This document shows positions 44,565 to 56,392 of a stretch of 64,000 bases of DNA, in pieces. How positions within the stretch are numbered: the stretch's first letter is position 1; every line of letters starts with the position of its first letter. The notes beneath the pieces are model-generated. The model saw only the letters and a list, made by a program, of their open reading frames with translations. It did not search any database and was not told where the DNA came from. Source of the DNA: Dysidea avara (taxonomy: Eukaryota; Porifera; Demospongiae; Dictyoceratida; Dysideidae); the NCBI RefSeq assembly GCF_963678975.1, contig NC_089272.1:18489399-18553398 (forward strand). The letters are read 5' to 3'. The translations under genes and the position numbers were made by a program.

Positions 44565-45209
44565 TAACCACTCCTTACAACACCAGTGTAACTGTTCTCA
44601 ACAGTCAGCTAGTTGGTCAGTCACTAAAACTGGAGTGTAGTGCGACTATTGTGAGAGGTATCACCAGTAGAGTGGATATTGTGTGGATAAATAATGGTTC
44701 AAATTTGGACATGATTAAGCATGTGAACATTTCTTTGTTAAGAGGAAATACTGCAATATATTCAGCTTTCTACACACTTCCATTACTGAGAACAACTGAT
44801 AATGGCAGAGTGTTCCAGTGTGAGGTAGTGATCAACACTAATCCGCCAGTTATGGCTACTGGTAGTGTCACACTGGATGTTACAGTTCCTAATCCTACAG
44901 TCAGTATAACACCATCTGGTCCTATACAAGGAGCTATGGTAGGTAGTCCTCAAGATATCCAGTGTACAGCGAGTACAGTTAGTGGAGTGGAGTTGAATTC
45001 AGTAATGATAAGTTGGATAGGACCTGGAGGAGACACTATTACAAATGGTAGTAGAGTGACCATCAGCCCAACCAGTGGTAGTGGTAACAATTACACTAGT
45101 AGTCTCCAGTTTATGTATCTGATGGAGGGAGATGAGGGTACATATGAGTGCAGTGTGATGATACTTGATAATGCCACATCATCTACAACTGAAGTAGAAG
45201 ATATGTTAG
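44565..45209 (+). CDS. Ig-domain exon pair alpha-3 (fused A+B)
   Basis: A 645 bp phase 1-1 exon (215 codons): acceptor TTTCCTAG before 44565, donor GTAATT at 45210. It opens V-T-T-P-Y-N-T-S-V-T-V-L-N-S-Q-L-V, the most diverged alpha linker. A-domain F strand is T-T-D-N-G-R-V-F-Q-C. Variable block: W-I-N-N-G-S-N-L-D-M-I-K-H. B differs by T-A-S-T-V-S, L-N-S and N-G-S (a sequon in place of N-D-S). Tail: L-D-N-A-T-S-S-T-T-E-V-E-D-M-L-G. Confidence 0.92.
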
Positions 45210-46225
45210 GTAATTTGAATACTTAATTAAAATTTTTGTAAGCATGTCTTGCATATACGTACATAACTTTACATTTCATTAACAATTAGACATCACTATA
45301 CTTCTTCCAAGATGTTATTTAATTCTGATGTACGAAATTTTTCAAAATGTTTGTGTGCAATGTGTATCACTAGTAAGGTGTCTAAGTGTGGTGTTAAGAT
45401 GTAGGGAAATCTTGATTCATTTTGTCCTTTATTAGAGTATCTGAAGTGAGCCTCTGGTACAGTACCTACGTTATATTTCAATAGGTGTACCTGACATGCC
45501 TTGTTTTTTTCACTGTGCTGTTACTATGGGTACAGCTAGACCAATAGGGGCATGGTTTCTGTAATTGATTGCTATAGGTACCACTGGATCATCATTACCA
45601 TGTAGTCTTGTCCTCAGACTTATTTCCTTTATGTGGTACGTATAGACTGATAAGCACCACCTCTGAGGAAATAGGGTCTGGGTACGAGACTAGTTACTGT
45701 GTTCAAGTGATTAGACCACTAAGAGATGTGGTCTCTGTGTTCAATCTTTAGTAGTCCAGCTTGATTGGTAAGGGATGTAGTTGAACGTACAGTATCATGC
45801 AGCTACTGGGTGCCCAAAAGAGGGTATCTGTTTGACATCACAAGACAATCACAGGTTATTTTCATGCATGTGTGAGGCAAGAACAAGTTATGAGTTGTAG
45901 AGTGCTGGACCAAAAAGGAAACTATAGTAGAGTATGAAGTTTTAAAAAGTTTGCTTCAAGCAGCTGATTATTGCTTTAATTTGTTAGGGAGCTCATCACT
46001 ACTTGACTATTCTGACTGCTCTATTGCAGTATCTCAAAGCCAAAACAATCATGGGATTAACTTTTCATTTCTAAAGTTTTATAGCTATTTCAAGATGTCA
46101 ACATAATTTAATTCCAGATTAGCACACATACCTACATCTTTTCCTCGAATAATGCTCACAGGCAGTAATTCCTGTACCTCTAACAATTGTGCTATTAAGT
46201 CACTCTTGTTTTCTATGCATTGTAG
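45210..46225 (+). other. Intron between alpha-3 and alpha-4
   Basis: A 1 kb intron. A small TIR element lies at 45603-45692 and a CTCTATTGCAG motif near 46019. The 61-codon minus frame at 45296-45481 is unsupported by anything else. Confidence 0.7.
45603..45692. mobile_element. 90 bp TAGTCT-ended MITE
   Basis: TAGTCTTGTCCTCAGACTTA and, inverted, TAGTCTCGTACCCAGACCCT are matching ends, and pairing continues through TATTTCC. The centre is a few dozen bases. It is a very short hairpin-forming MITE. Confidence 0.72.
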
Positions 46226-46873
46226 TTTCCACTCCTAATATGAATTTAACTGCTCCCAGCAATCAGATAGTTGGTCAGTCACTAACACTGGAGTGTAGTG
46301 TGACTACTGTGAGAGGTATCACCAGTAGATTGGATATCGTGTGGAGTAGTGGTGGTGTAGAATTACAAAGAATATCAGAAATGAATGTTAGTTTTACAAA
46401 TAACAATTCTGCTACCTATATATCTACTTACACCATCCCACAACTGAATACAACTGATGATGGTAGAGTGTACCAGTGTGAGGTAGTGATCAACACTAGT
46501 CCACCAGTTATGGCTACTGGTAGTGTCACACTGGATGTTACAGTTCCTACTCCTACAGTCAGTATAACACCATCTGGTCCTATACAAGGAGCTATGGTAG
46601 GTAGTCCTCAAGATATCCAGTGTACAGTGAATACAGTTAGTGGAGTGGAGTTGAGTTCAGTAATGATAAGTTGGATGGGACCTGGAGGAGATAATATTAC
46701 AAATGATAGTAGAGTGACCATCAGCCCAACCAGCGGTAGTGGTAATGGTAACAATTACACTAGTAGTCTCCAGTTTATGTACCTGATGGAGGGAGATGAG
46801 GGTACATATGAGTGTAATGTGATGATACTGGAAACCAATCAATCACACTCTACCAAACTAAGCAACTTAACAG
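46226..46873 (+). CDS. Ig-domain exon pair alpha-4 (fused A+B)
   Basis: A 648 bp phase 1-1 exon (216 codons): acceptor CATTGTAG before 46226, donor GTAAGG at 46874. The apparent leader encoded from the ATG at 46189 crosses the acceptor and is not a signal peptide. B carries a two-residue insertion (S-G-S-G-N-G-N-N) from a 6 bp slip, and G-D-N-I-T-N-D gives an extra sequon. Variable block: W-S-S-G-G-V-E-L-Q-R-I-S-E. Tail: T-N-Q-S-H-S-T-K-L-S-N-L-T. Confidence 0.92.
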
Positions 46874-47882
46874 GTAAGGGGAATTATAATGTTATGCATG
46901 TGCATCAAATAATGTTTAATGAATTGTTAATAGTTAAATAGTGTAAAACAGATAACTATTAGTTTTACTTAACTATAGTGTATTTAGCATTGCTTAAAAT
47001 TAAAGTAGCACTGCAAGAAATTGAAAGTTGTAAAACAACTCATGAGAACATAACTGAGAAAGTTGGATTGATTGCCTATTTGGAGAAAAGCTGGCTTTAA
47101 ATACTTAATGAGTTATAAGTAGCTTGCCAATGGTTGAACTATGTGTACCAAATGTTCACCCAATTCCTTATCTTTCAAAGCATCCACTGTATAAGCAGCT
47201 AATGAATGTTTCCTGCCATTTTAGATAGTTTTTTTTGCAATTCTGACTGTACCAGAGTGGCTCCAATAGGAGTTGTGGACAGGGGTGGTGAGGCTTGTTT
47301 TCAAAGTAAAAAGGAATGCGTAGGAATAAATTAGGCTGAGTTATGAGCTATTCAAGACTCAAATAGGCCTGTTACCAGGATTTCTTAAGGGAATTCTACT
47401 TTGGCACGGTGGATGATTACTGCAGCTGGGATCTGGGGGCACAACTCTCAGCCACTGACAACATTTTAAATTTCATCTAACCTGAAATTGAATACGCACA
47501 CTAATGACTTCATTTAGCTAGTGTATGTATTACTAGGAGCCCATGGCACCTTGCAGCACTTATGGGCCCATAATATTACTCTGACCCTCAAACATTATCA
47601 CTTAAAATCTGACCACAATGTACTACTGAACTCACTTCTCAACTTCAGTATAAATAAACAATATTACAAGTTAAATTTCACTTATACCTAACAACATGAG
47701 TGACATCATTTTCTAATTAGCAGAATTTTAATTGACTTGTGCTTTTCAATCATGAGTCTGCATGAGTAAGATTGAGACTGGTCAGTTTAATAAGGTTTTA
47801 GGAGTAGCTAATAGAATATCTCAGAATACATTAAAGTATTGAGGTACTATATGTAAGAGTGTTCAGACAGAATTTTTAATAC

Positions 47883-48432
47883 ACCGTATAGCTGGTAATT
47901 TTCGAAAGGTTTTTATTTTCAGATATTTCGAAGAGGCCCTTCTCTTCGAAAATTAATTCCTACGTCCGGTTGTTCTTCGAAAATAAATTCCCACAAGTGA
48001 AAGCAACTATCCAACTTTCGGTGATTCGCTTGTGTATTCCTCAAGTTTTAGCTCAGTATTGCTGATGATAATTCTGTAAACTGTATCATTACTGTGCCAA
48101 TAACCAGAAAACAAGGTGATCCAGAATGGGAATTGATGCTGTCTGCTCTAGAATCTATGCTAGCTACGATCAAGCATGATCGAGCCAACAAATTTACTCC
48201 ACTCGGAACTCCCTCAGTTTTCTCTCCAGTGCACAGGGATGGGGGTTATTCCAGCAGTAAGTCAGTTTTTGGCAAACATTCACGCATCTTCATAATTTGT
48301 GATATGAATTTCCGTTTATTTGAAATCCATCCAGACTTTAAAATATACACTCTTTGAAATTAAAATCCTTCAAAACTCAGATTTTGCTTCTTGTGTGAAA
48401 TTTTCTGCTTTGAAGATAACCCGCTATACGGT
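47883..48432. mobile_element. ACCGTATAGC-TIR element carrying an exon-like segment
   Basis: The ends ACCGTATAGCTGGTAATTTT and, inverted, ACCGTATAGCGGGTTATCTT match for about 26 bp with changes. Ends resemble the CCGTA ends of 13428-16758. Inside, 48094-48256 is non-repetitive and exon-like. No exact target duplication was found. Confidence 0.65.
48109..48256 (+). pseudogene. Possible captured exon fragment
   Basis: An acceptor-like AACCAG before 48109 and a strong donor GTAAGT at 48257 bracket an open segment reading G-D-P-E-W-E-L-M-L-S-A-L-E-S-M-L and H-D-R-A-N-K-F-T-P-L-G-T-P-S. Its composition is protein-like, unlike the flanking sequence. It lies between terminal inverted repeats, as expected for gene-fragment capture. 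The source protein is not recognised. Confidence 0.4.
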
Positions 48433-49178
48433 AGCAGTCATGCATGCAGGGATGATATGCAGGCATCTGCTTGAAGCATGCCTGAGATGAAATAATCTTA
48501 TATGTGTACAGTATCTCAATCTCACTGCTAAACTTGACTGAGCATCTGGTAGTGGATTAGAGGTACATGTGTCTTACATGATCGATCAATAGGAGGTGTT
48601 ATTGTTATTGTTATTAGAGCTTTACAGTGGCTAGCACTGAAGGTTTGACATCAAAATGTGCTGCAGCCTGTATCTGTTGTGCCCTATGTACTGTAGTTAA
48701 AATAATTGTTATAAGTAAGCCAGATCATTAAGGAGTAAAATCACTGTGCTCTATTTTACTCATCATTAAAGGGTGCGTGGTCACCATGCTTTGTTCTCTA
48801 GTAAATGGATCATTACATCTACAATAGTTCAAGTGCTGCAAATGATTTTGTAATACTCAGCAATGTACATGCTTGCAAGGAAAGTGTTGATACAAACCTT
48901 GATACGGTTTCCTTGTTGCTGCCCTTGCATGAAGTAGCTAGTTAAATGTGATGAAAAGTCTGACAAAAATTGTTGCTTCTGCTGGCATAGCATCAGGAGC
49001 AGGCTAAAAGTAGATAGGTGGAGCTTATGTAAAACTTAAAGCATACAACAGACAAACGGATGCCATCCTGAGTGTCTGGGGGCATGCCCCCAGGAAAAGT
49101 TCAGGTCTTAACATACTGAGATATGATGTTGGTACAGTTGAACTAAGTAACTTAAAATACCAAATGCGACAGTTCCAC

Positions 49179-49757
49179 AGTGGAACATATCTATAATGGT
49201 CACCTTGGGACCAGATATACCTGGCCTTTATATACAGGTGGCTGTTATAGAGAAAACCTGCATAAGGTGGTCAGAAGCATTTTAGTGGCTACATGTATGA
49301 CTGTTATAAATGAGTAATTATTATTAAGAGGCTCGCACCAACCATAATGCAGTAATATTTTACTAGTTGTAAGTCAGAAAGGACAAAGTGAGCTTGTTAT
49401 GGATGTTGGTTATAGCTATTGAATACATTTCAGCAATGAACCTAATAGATTATGTAGCATTCATTGAAAGGCAGGAAGTGTGATAATTGTGCATTAATTG
49501 AAATGGTGCCATGGTGCCAGACAGTTGGCTTAACAAGTCACCATAAAAGGTAGTGACCACTTTACAAATGATGAAGTTATGTATACAGTGATTCATAGGT
49601 GAATTCTTGGTTGGCCGTTATACACGTTAGAACAGTGACCGTTTAATGCAAACCACAATGCATACTTTTGTATGGGAAAATATTTGGGACCTTGTGACCA
49701 TGGCCATTATGCAAAGGTGACTACTTAATCCAGGTGACCATAACACAGGTTCCACTG
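49179..49757. mobile_element. TA-target element with CAGTGGAAC ends
   Basis: CAGTGGAACATATCTATAATG and, inverted, CAGTGGAACCTGTGTTATGG followed by GTCACC mark the ends. The right flank is TA and the left CA, a worn TA. Same end type as 36418-36659, compatible with pogo/Tc1-like MITEs. No transposase frame. Confidence 0.65.
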
Positions 49758-50136
49758 TATTAGGGTAGTTGACTGCTCTATTAGAGTGTTTCAACTTAAA
49801 CCTTTGAAAATCAATTCAAAATCTCCCTGAATATACTTGACTAGTTTTAGAACCCACCCTGAATCTGCCCCTGTTGTAAGACTCTTCAGTAAGCGTGCTT
49901 TTTATTGCATAATTAATATGATTTACGTACCTATAATACTTAGTGTTTTGGTGGGTGCCCTTTATTTTGAGGAATCCCTACTATGCAGTACTACTGTACT
50001 ACAAAATAAAAATTTTTTTGGTGTATGTAGCATTCAATATGCAATATGCATTCACAATTATTTGTTATTGATAGTAAGAATGCTCCTATATGAGTATTTT
50101 GTACCTTGTGTATAATGTGTTATATCTGAAATGCAG

Positions 50137-50460
50137 TACCTTCAAAGCCTTACAATATCAGTGTAGTAAATTTCACTGATCAGATAGTTGGTCAGTCACT
50201 AACACTGGAGTGTAGTGTGACTACTGTGAGAGGTATCACCAGTAGAGTGGATATTGTGTGGAGTAGTGGTAGCTTGGAAATACAAAGAATTAATGAAAGT
50301 GATGCTATTGTCTCCAATGAGAACTCTACAGTGTACAGAACTGTATATACCATACCACTATTGAGCACAACTGATGATGGTAGAGTGTACCAGTGTGAGG
50401 TAGTGATCAACACTAGTCCACCAATTTTAGCCAGCAGTAATATCACTATAAACACCACAG
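50137..50460 (+). CDS. Ig-domain exon, A domain of pair beta-2
   Basis: A 324 bp phase 1-1 exon: acceptor ATGCAG before 50137, donor GTCTGT at 50461. It opens V-P-S-K-P-Y-N-I-S-V-V-N, shared with 56393. Core Cys-Trp-Cys intact with STTDDGRVYQC. It ends S-S-N-I-T-I-N-T-T-G, with two sequons. Variable block: W-S-S-G-S-L-E-I-Q-R-I-N-E. Confidence 0.92.
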
Positions 50461-50520
50461 GTCTGTTTGTTATTCACTATTCACAATTAACAACATTATG
50501 TTTGCATTGATTTGTTTCAG

Positions 50521-50844
50521 TTCCCATTCCTGGTGTTTCAGTGATACCATTTGAATCAATTCAAGGAGCTATGGTAGGTAGTCCTCAAGAAATACTCTGT
50601 ACAGTGAGTACAGTTAGTGGAGTGGAGTTGAGTTCAATAATGATAAATTGGATTGGACCTGGAGGAGGCACTATTACAAATGATAGTAGAGTGACCATCA
50701 GCCCAACCATTTCGGTGAATAATGATTACATCAGTACTCTAGAGTTTACCTACCTGACGGAAGGAGATGAGGGTGCATATACTTGTGCTGTGATGTTACT
50801 GGAAACTACTGCAGCTAAAATTATTGAAATAAGGAATCTTACAA
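50521..50844 (+). CDS. Ig-domain exon, B domain of pair beta-2
   Basis: A 324 bp phase 1-1 exon after a 60 bp intron: acceptor TTTGTTTCAG, donor GTAGGT at 50845. It opens V-P-I-P-G-V-S-V-I-P-F. Trp lies in M-I-N-W-I-G-P-G-G-G; F strand reads EGDEGAYTCA. Tail: T-T-A-A-K-I-I-E-I-R-N-L-T. Only 93 bp separate it from the next A exon, the most compact part of the gene. Confidence 0.92.
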
Positions 50845-50937
50845 GTAGGTGTATGCAATTGTATTAGAGCAAGAAACAAAACTATTGCATGTATATAGAT
50901 AGCATTATACACTATAACCACTTTCCTTGTTATTTAG

Positions 50938-51258
50938 TACCTGCAACTTATGGCTTGAGTCTCATAGCACATCATGTTCAGATAGTTGGTCAGTCACTAA
51001 CACTGGAGTGCAGTGTGACTACTGTGAGAGGTATCACCAGTAGGGTGACTTTCATATGGAGTAATGATAGAACCATTCTGAAGGAGGAAGAAACAGATAT
51101 CCAAAGTTTTGATATCCAAAACTTGAAGTTATACTCAAACAGTTATACCATTTCACAATTAAGCACTACTGATGACGGTAAGACATACCAGTGTGAGGTA
51201 GTGATTGATGCTAGTCCACCGATTATGGACTCTGGAAATGTTACACTGGATGTCACAG
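50938..51258 (+). CDS. Ig-domain exon, A domain of pair gamma-2
   Basis: A 321 bp phase 1-1 exon: acceptor TATTTAG before 50938, donor GTAAGC at 51259. It opens V-P-A-T-Y-G-L-S-L-I-A-H-H-V. Strand C reads V-T-F-I-W instead of V-D-I-V-W. Variable block: S-N-D-R-T-I-L-K-E-E-E-T-D. F strand TTDDGKTYQC. Confidence 0.92.
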
Positions 51259-51312
51259 GTAAGCAGTAGCGTTTTAAAAACATTTCTTTACATTGACACC
51301 ATGCATCTGTAG

Positions 51313-51636
51313 TTCCTACTCCTACAGTCCATATAACACCATCTGGTCCTATACAAGGAGCTATGGTAGGTAGTCCTCAAGATATCCAGTGTACAGTGAG
51401 TACAGTTAGTGGAGTGGAGTTGAGTTCAGTAATGATAAGTTGGATGGTACATGGTGGAGACACTATTAGAAATGATAGTAGAGTGGCCATCAGTCCAACC
51501 AGTGGTAGTGGTAACAATTACACTAGTACTCTCAAGTTTGCACACCTAATGGAGGGAGATGAGGGCATTTATGTTTGTAATGTCATGATATTGGAAATTA
51601 TTGCTAAGGCCTTTGTGGAAATACACAGGATTTCTG
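51313..51636 (+). CDS. Ig-domain exon, B domain of pair gamma-2
   Basis: A 324 bp phase 1-1 exon after a 54 bp intron: acceptor CATCTGTAG, donor GTAAGT at 51637. It has W-M-V-H-G-G-D-T-I-R-N where all other gamma and alpha B domains have W-M-G-P-G-G-D-T-I-T-N, so the C-C' turn is altered. F strand EGDEGIYVCN. Tail: I-I-A-K-A-F-V-E-I-H-R-I-S-G. It closes the second cassette. Confidence 0.92.
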
Positions 51637-52831
51637 GTAAGTAAAATTTGTATTCTGTTGAACAGAGGTGTGTAAAATGTGCAAACGCTTTGAGAAACTA
51701 TTCACTAAAAGATCCTAAGATCAACATTTACATTGTGTGGCCCAAGAAGCTGGTCACCAGTGAGGCACACCACCAGTGGGTTATTAACAGGAAGCTAAGT
51801 GTTCTTCTTTCTCTGCATAAAACAATTTTAAACTAGTTTTTATACCTGGTTGTGCAGTATACTATAAATTTCAAGTCCTCTCAGCCATTCCAAAGATACT
51901 TGTAACCAAAATTTTACTTAATTTTTGTTGTGTGTTTTAGCACTACAAAAACTGCCATAAAATTAAAACTCATCGTCTGATTGTTTATGCATAAAGGTGG
52001 TCTAAGGGCAAATAAAAGCAGTAAGCTTCTTGCTTCGTATGGAAATAAGTCAAAAATTAGCTTGTAGATACCGTTGAACAACCATTGCTGGTGTATTTTG
52101 GTAATTTAGAAAAATAAGTGGAGTAAAGGAGTCCTAAAACCATGTGGTTTATAATGCTAAGCATAATCAAAACATTGAACAGAAAAGTCACACAAAAATA
52201 CGTAAGAGAAAACCTGCACAATTCCTCCGTGGATTAAAAGTCACACCTAAGACCAGGGCCATAACCACCAACCACCACTGCCAGCTATCCATCTCTCTTA
52301 CTTTCTACCCTACAAATGAACTTTCGAGTTTTCTAGAAATTATATTTCAGTGTGGAATTAGAATGCATAAATGCTCTATAATTTAAAATCTAGATCAGTT
52401 TGACTCCCATAATAAAATACAAATTAACAATAAAAAGCCGTACCGCAAGTCCTAGAAAAAGGTTGACTAATGATTTTGTGGTTTATAGTTTACATCATCC
52501 TAAACTATTTTAGCATTACTAACCTTGCCATAAACTCTGTAAATCCTCTTTCTGGTGTCAAGTTGCAAAGACATTTTGAGGTATGGTGATAAATTATTGC
52601 CCTTGGAAGGAATCTGGTGGGGCACACCACTTTTCATCATATAAACATATAAGTGCTTTACATGTTGGTGTGTCTTTGGTAATTTGGATATCTAAAATGT
52701 GTAATAGTATGCAGCTACATTCTTCTGGCAGTAGTGAGTGTAAAAGTGCTACCAACTGTATTGTAAAATATTCAGCATTTATAATATAATACACATTAAA
52801 CATGCATCTTATAGTTTTTTGTGCATTCCAG
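51637..52831 (+). other. Intron between gamma-2 and alpha-5
   Basis: A 1.2 kb intron. 51740-52390 holds a badly worn minus-strand copy of the F body and tail (CCCAAGAAGCTGGTCACCAG, CCTACAAATGAA). 52390-52831 has nothing recognisable before the acceptor GTGCATTCCAG. Confidence 0.55.
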
Positions 52832-53473
52832 TTCGCATTGCAAATGTCAGTGTAACTGCTCCCAACACTCAGATAGTTGGTCAGTCACTTACACTGGAGT
52901 GTAGTGTGACTACTGTGAGAGCCATCACCAGTCGAGTGGATGTTACATGGATTACTGATGGCTCTGAATTACAAAGAATAAATGGAATTAATGCAAGTTT
53001 CACAAGTAACAATTCTGCGATGTATGTATCCACTTACACTATTCCACTACTGAGCACAACTGATGATAGTAGAGTGTACCAGTGTGAGGTAGTGATCAAC
53101 ACTAGTCCACCAGTTATGGCTACTGGTAGTGTCACACTGGATGTTACAGTTCCTACTCCTACAGTCAGTATAACACCATCTGGTCCTATACAAGGAGCTA
53201 TGGTAGGTAGTCCTCAAGATATCCAATGTACAGTGAGTACAGTTAGTGGAGTGGAGTTGAGTTCAGTAATGATAAGTTGGATGGGACCTGGAGGAGACAC
53301 TATTACAAATGATAGTAGAGTGACCATCAACCCAACCAGTGGTAGTGGTAACAATTACACTAGTAGTCTCCAGTTTATGTACCTGATGGAGGGAGATGAG
53401 GGTACATATGAGTGTAATGTGATGATACTGGAAACTAATAGATATGTTTCTATTGAATTAACCACTTTAACTG
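52832..53473 (+). CDS. Ig-domain exon pair alpha-5 (fused A+B)
   Basis: A 642 bp phase 1-1 exon (214 codons), donor GTAAGA at 53474. It opens V-R-I-A-N-V-S-V-T-A-P-N-T. A reads T-T-V-R-A-I-T-S-R-V-D-V-T-W, with Ala and Thr changes around strand C; F strand TTDDSRVYQC lacks the usual Gly. Variable block: I-T-D-G-S-E-L-Q-R-I-N-G. Tail T-N-R-Y-V-S-I-E-L-T-T-L-T. It opens the third cassette. Confidence 0.92.
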
Positions 53474-53615
53474 GTAAGATTTTATAACAGTATGATGAAA
53501 CATAATACAATCTATTGCACACAGCTACTTTATTGTATGTGTGGTAATCAAATATTTAGCAAGTGTATGATTGATCAGTTTTAAACCACTTTGGTATCCT
53601 TACTGTTTTATAATC

Positions 53616-55140
53616 AAGACACACAGTAGTGTGTTATGCAGCCAAGAAAGGAGGCACAGCACACCATGGGTATATTGTCAGGAAGAAAGAAAACGTATTT
53701 TTCATATATGAATAGGTCCATTGTCATTTCAGGAAAGTGCGTTACAGCTTACAGCTACCAGTCTCCTTTGATACCTCACATTCCAAATTTCAGCAAAATC
53801 ACTTTATGCATTTGTGAAATACAAATTAGGCTCAGGTTGTTTTTTTTAGGGGCCTAATGTTTCTACTTCATTATGCATAATTTACAAAAACCAATATAAA
53901 ACACAAATGTGCAAGTCAATTGCCATGAAATATGGTATACATTACGGACATATTTTTAAAAGACTGATTTTGTCATGCCTACAGAGTAAACAGCCTAAGG
54001 AAATAGCTTGAAACATCAGTAGACGTATAGATTAACCATCATAGCTCAAATGTTTTGTGGTTTTAAAGGAATTGCAGTGATAGCTACAAAGTTACAAGGA
54101 AAAGCCTTGATAATGTAAAATCGCTGGACTCAAAATACCAGTCACCAAGCAGCAAAAAGGTGCACAAAAAACATTGACCATAAAGTTATCCGAAGCCTGA
54201 ACCAGGGACCCCCATGCCTAACTCCCAAGCCTTTAACCACTGAATCATTGTTGTCAGCTACTCAGCACACTTACCTAATTTCTACCTTATAAATGAAGAT
54301 TTAAATCTAGCTTAAAGTTCATAATGTCATAGATCTACCAATGAAAAGTCTAGATTGTTCTAGAATATTGTGTTTGTTCTATAAGAAGTCCTTCAAAAAG
54401 ATGTTTACTCTATTAGGATACTGCAAAGGTCAGATAAAATCTACTTTACTATACTATTATAACTTCTGTCTTCCAGAGTCATCATCATAATCATTGGCCT
54501 GTGGATAAGAAGAAATTCGGTAAAAACAAGCAGTTTATGGCTGGATTTGGAATATTTAAAAGACAAAATCCATGTAAAAAAAACAGCTAAGCTGTAAAAA
54601 AGGGGTGCAATCTTCAAAAGCCAGGGTGAAAAAGTTGTGAACTCAAAGGTGGTGGCCAAGAAATGGCTGCACTGAATGATGTTGATACCAATAAATTTTA
54701 ATAATGGCCATGGATGTATTATTAAATCCAATCAGGGGCATGGTTAGGCTTTTGGTGATGCCAAGGCCTAGCTACATAACATTGTAGCCTAGCTAGAAGA
54801 GCAATAAAAATAACTGCCTGTTTGCAATATCAACCTTCAACAAAATTACTGGTGTAGTGCATAAAAGTCCTTATTTTTAACTGCATAATTTGCTACAGTG
54901 CTTCTATAAATAGTGTGACTGCTTTATTAGAGTGATTGACTGTTCTATTAGAATACCTTAATCTTGATATTTAAATAATATTGATGCCCGGACCTGGGCT
55001 TGAGTTTTGGCTACACCTCTGAATTTGATTGGCATTAACATCATTGCAGCAATTTCTTGGCTACCACCTTTTGATTTTACTTCTTTTTCACTCAGGCCAC
55101 ACCCCTTTTTACAGCTTAGCTGTTTTGCATGGATCAAGAC
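53616..55140 (-). mobile_element. Composite element with tRNA-like module, minus strand, copy F6
   Basis: Reading the minus strand: foldback head (about 54583-55140, ACAGCTTAGCTGTTTTGCAT to AAACAGCTAAGCTGTAAAA, widened by about 330 bp of centre), TCTAGACTTTTCATTGG-type block, tRNA-like module near 54190-54260, body, and tail ending in GCACACCATGGGTATATTGTCAGG-type sequence near 53640. Same module order as F4 and F5. Confidence 0.65.
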
Positions 55141-55239
55141 ATGATAATGTGTAGTGTGGCCAAGTATAGCCGGTGTGGGAACATGATAGGTCATAGGTAC
55201 CAAGAAAATGTGCATCCATAGCTCAATAGTGCCTGATCA

Positions 55240-56320
55240 GAAATTAACTATTTTTGCTGTGGACACTCCCTATGGGTGGTGCACCTCCCATTTCAAATTT
55301 GACACCAAGTAATCACTGGGATATGTGCCTTCAATGTCCATCTTAGTTTCTTCATCATTTTATTTCTTCTTCTTATAACTTATTCTTTTCGCAACGCTTA
55401 GAAAAATTGCTATAACTCACACATGCTTAAGTTGATTTTCAGCAAATTGGAGGGCAGTAAGAACATAATGCAGCATATTTACAGTCCAAATTTTGTACAC
55501 ATCAGATAAAGAACAAGGGAGTTATATGCGATTTATGAAAAATGTGATAGCTATTTATTTGTCATGGCCACAGGGTGTTTACACTGCTAGAAGGAATGGC
55601 TTGAAAATCAATGTATACATGGGGTAATCATTGTAGTGCAAATATTTTCTGGTTTGAAAGAAATTATACTAACAGTCATGGAGTTATAACAAAAATGCCA
55701 ACCATGTTTGTAAAATCATGGGATTGAGATACTCCAATAGAGCAGTCATTGCAGGGTAAAAAAGTGCACAAAATATCAAAAAAAACTTACTACAGGGATC
55801 TCTATACCTAACACCCACATCCTTATAACCACTGAACCGCTGCTATCTTGGCTGATCACCTTCTACTATAAAAATGAAAATTCTAGTTTAATCTGCTTAT
55901 AAATAAACATTTGTAATTTTATAGATCTACCAATAGAAGTACTAGAACATTCTATGTATGTTCTATTAGAAGTCCTCAAAAAATGTGCACTCTATTAGAG
56001 TATTACAATAATAAACCCTAAAGTTAGCCATAAGCTGGTTTCAGGGTCTTACAAAGTACAGAAAGCATACAAAAACAGCCAAGCTGTAAACAAATGGTGT
56101 GGCCTTAAAAATCCTGGGTGAAAAAGTTGTGAAATCAAAGGTGGTGGCCAAGAAGATGTTAATACTAATAATGGCTGTGCATCGCTAAAATTTATAGACA
56201 TTAACATACTTGCAGCCATTTCTTTACCGCCACTTTTGATTTCACAACTTTTTCACCTGGGCTTTTTAAGGCCACACCATTTTCACAGCTTGGCTGTTTT
56301 GTGTGGATTATTGCTTGCAC
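55240..56320 (-). mobile_element. Composite element with tRNA-like module, minus strand, copy F7
   Basis: Head at about 56075-56318 (CAGCCAAGCTGTAAAC to CAGCTTGGCTGTTTTG, compact), TCTAGAACATTCTATG-type block, worn tRNA-like module near 55788-55850, CTCCAATAGAGCAGTCA motif at about 55732, then body toward 55240. The distal tail is missing or unrecognisable. Confidence 0.65.
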
Positions 56321-56392
56321 ATATATTTTAACAAAAATGCATTCTTAATAGTATAAAGATTAGTTGTTATATTGTGTATGTCTGAAACACAG

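Larger units (their letters stand above)
46874..50136 (+). other. Intron between alpha-4 and beta-2
   Basis: 3.3 kb. 46874-47882 has no recognised element. A TIR element with a possible captured exon lies at 47883-48432 and a TA-target element at about 49179-49757. 48433-49178 shows only a GGGGGCATGCCCCC palindrome near 49078 and a short TTATTG repeat near 48605. Confidence 0.7.
53474..56392 (+). other. Intron between alpha-5 and beta-3
   Basis: 2.9 kb, mostly two minus-strand composite elements (53616-55140 and 55240-56320). The remaining 70 bp before the exon is a weak pyrimidine tract ending ACACAG. Confidence 0.7.

Noticed and set aside
46189..46260. Apparent signal peptide at the start of the Ig frame beginning at 46189 (also 29913, 7215, 36754, 50889, 52819)
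   Set aside because: The hydrophobic residues come from reading the intron's pyrimidine tract before the AG acceptor. All these exons begin in phase 1 after AG, so they are internal exons.
52144..52386. 80-codon frame at 52144-52386
   Set aside because: It overlaps a worn copy of the composite repeat and shows no splice sites or recognisable domain.
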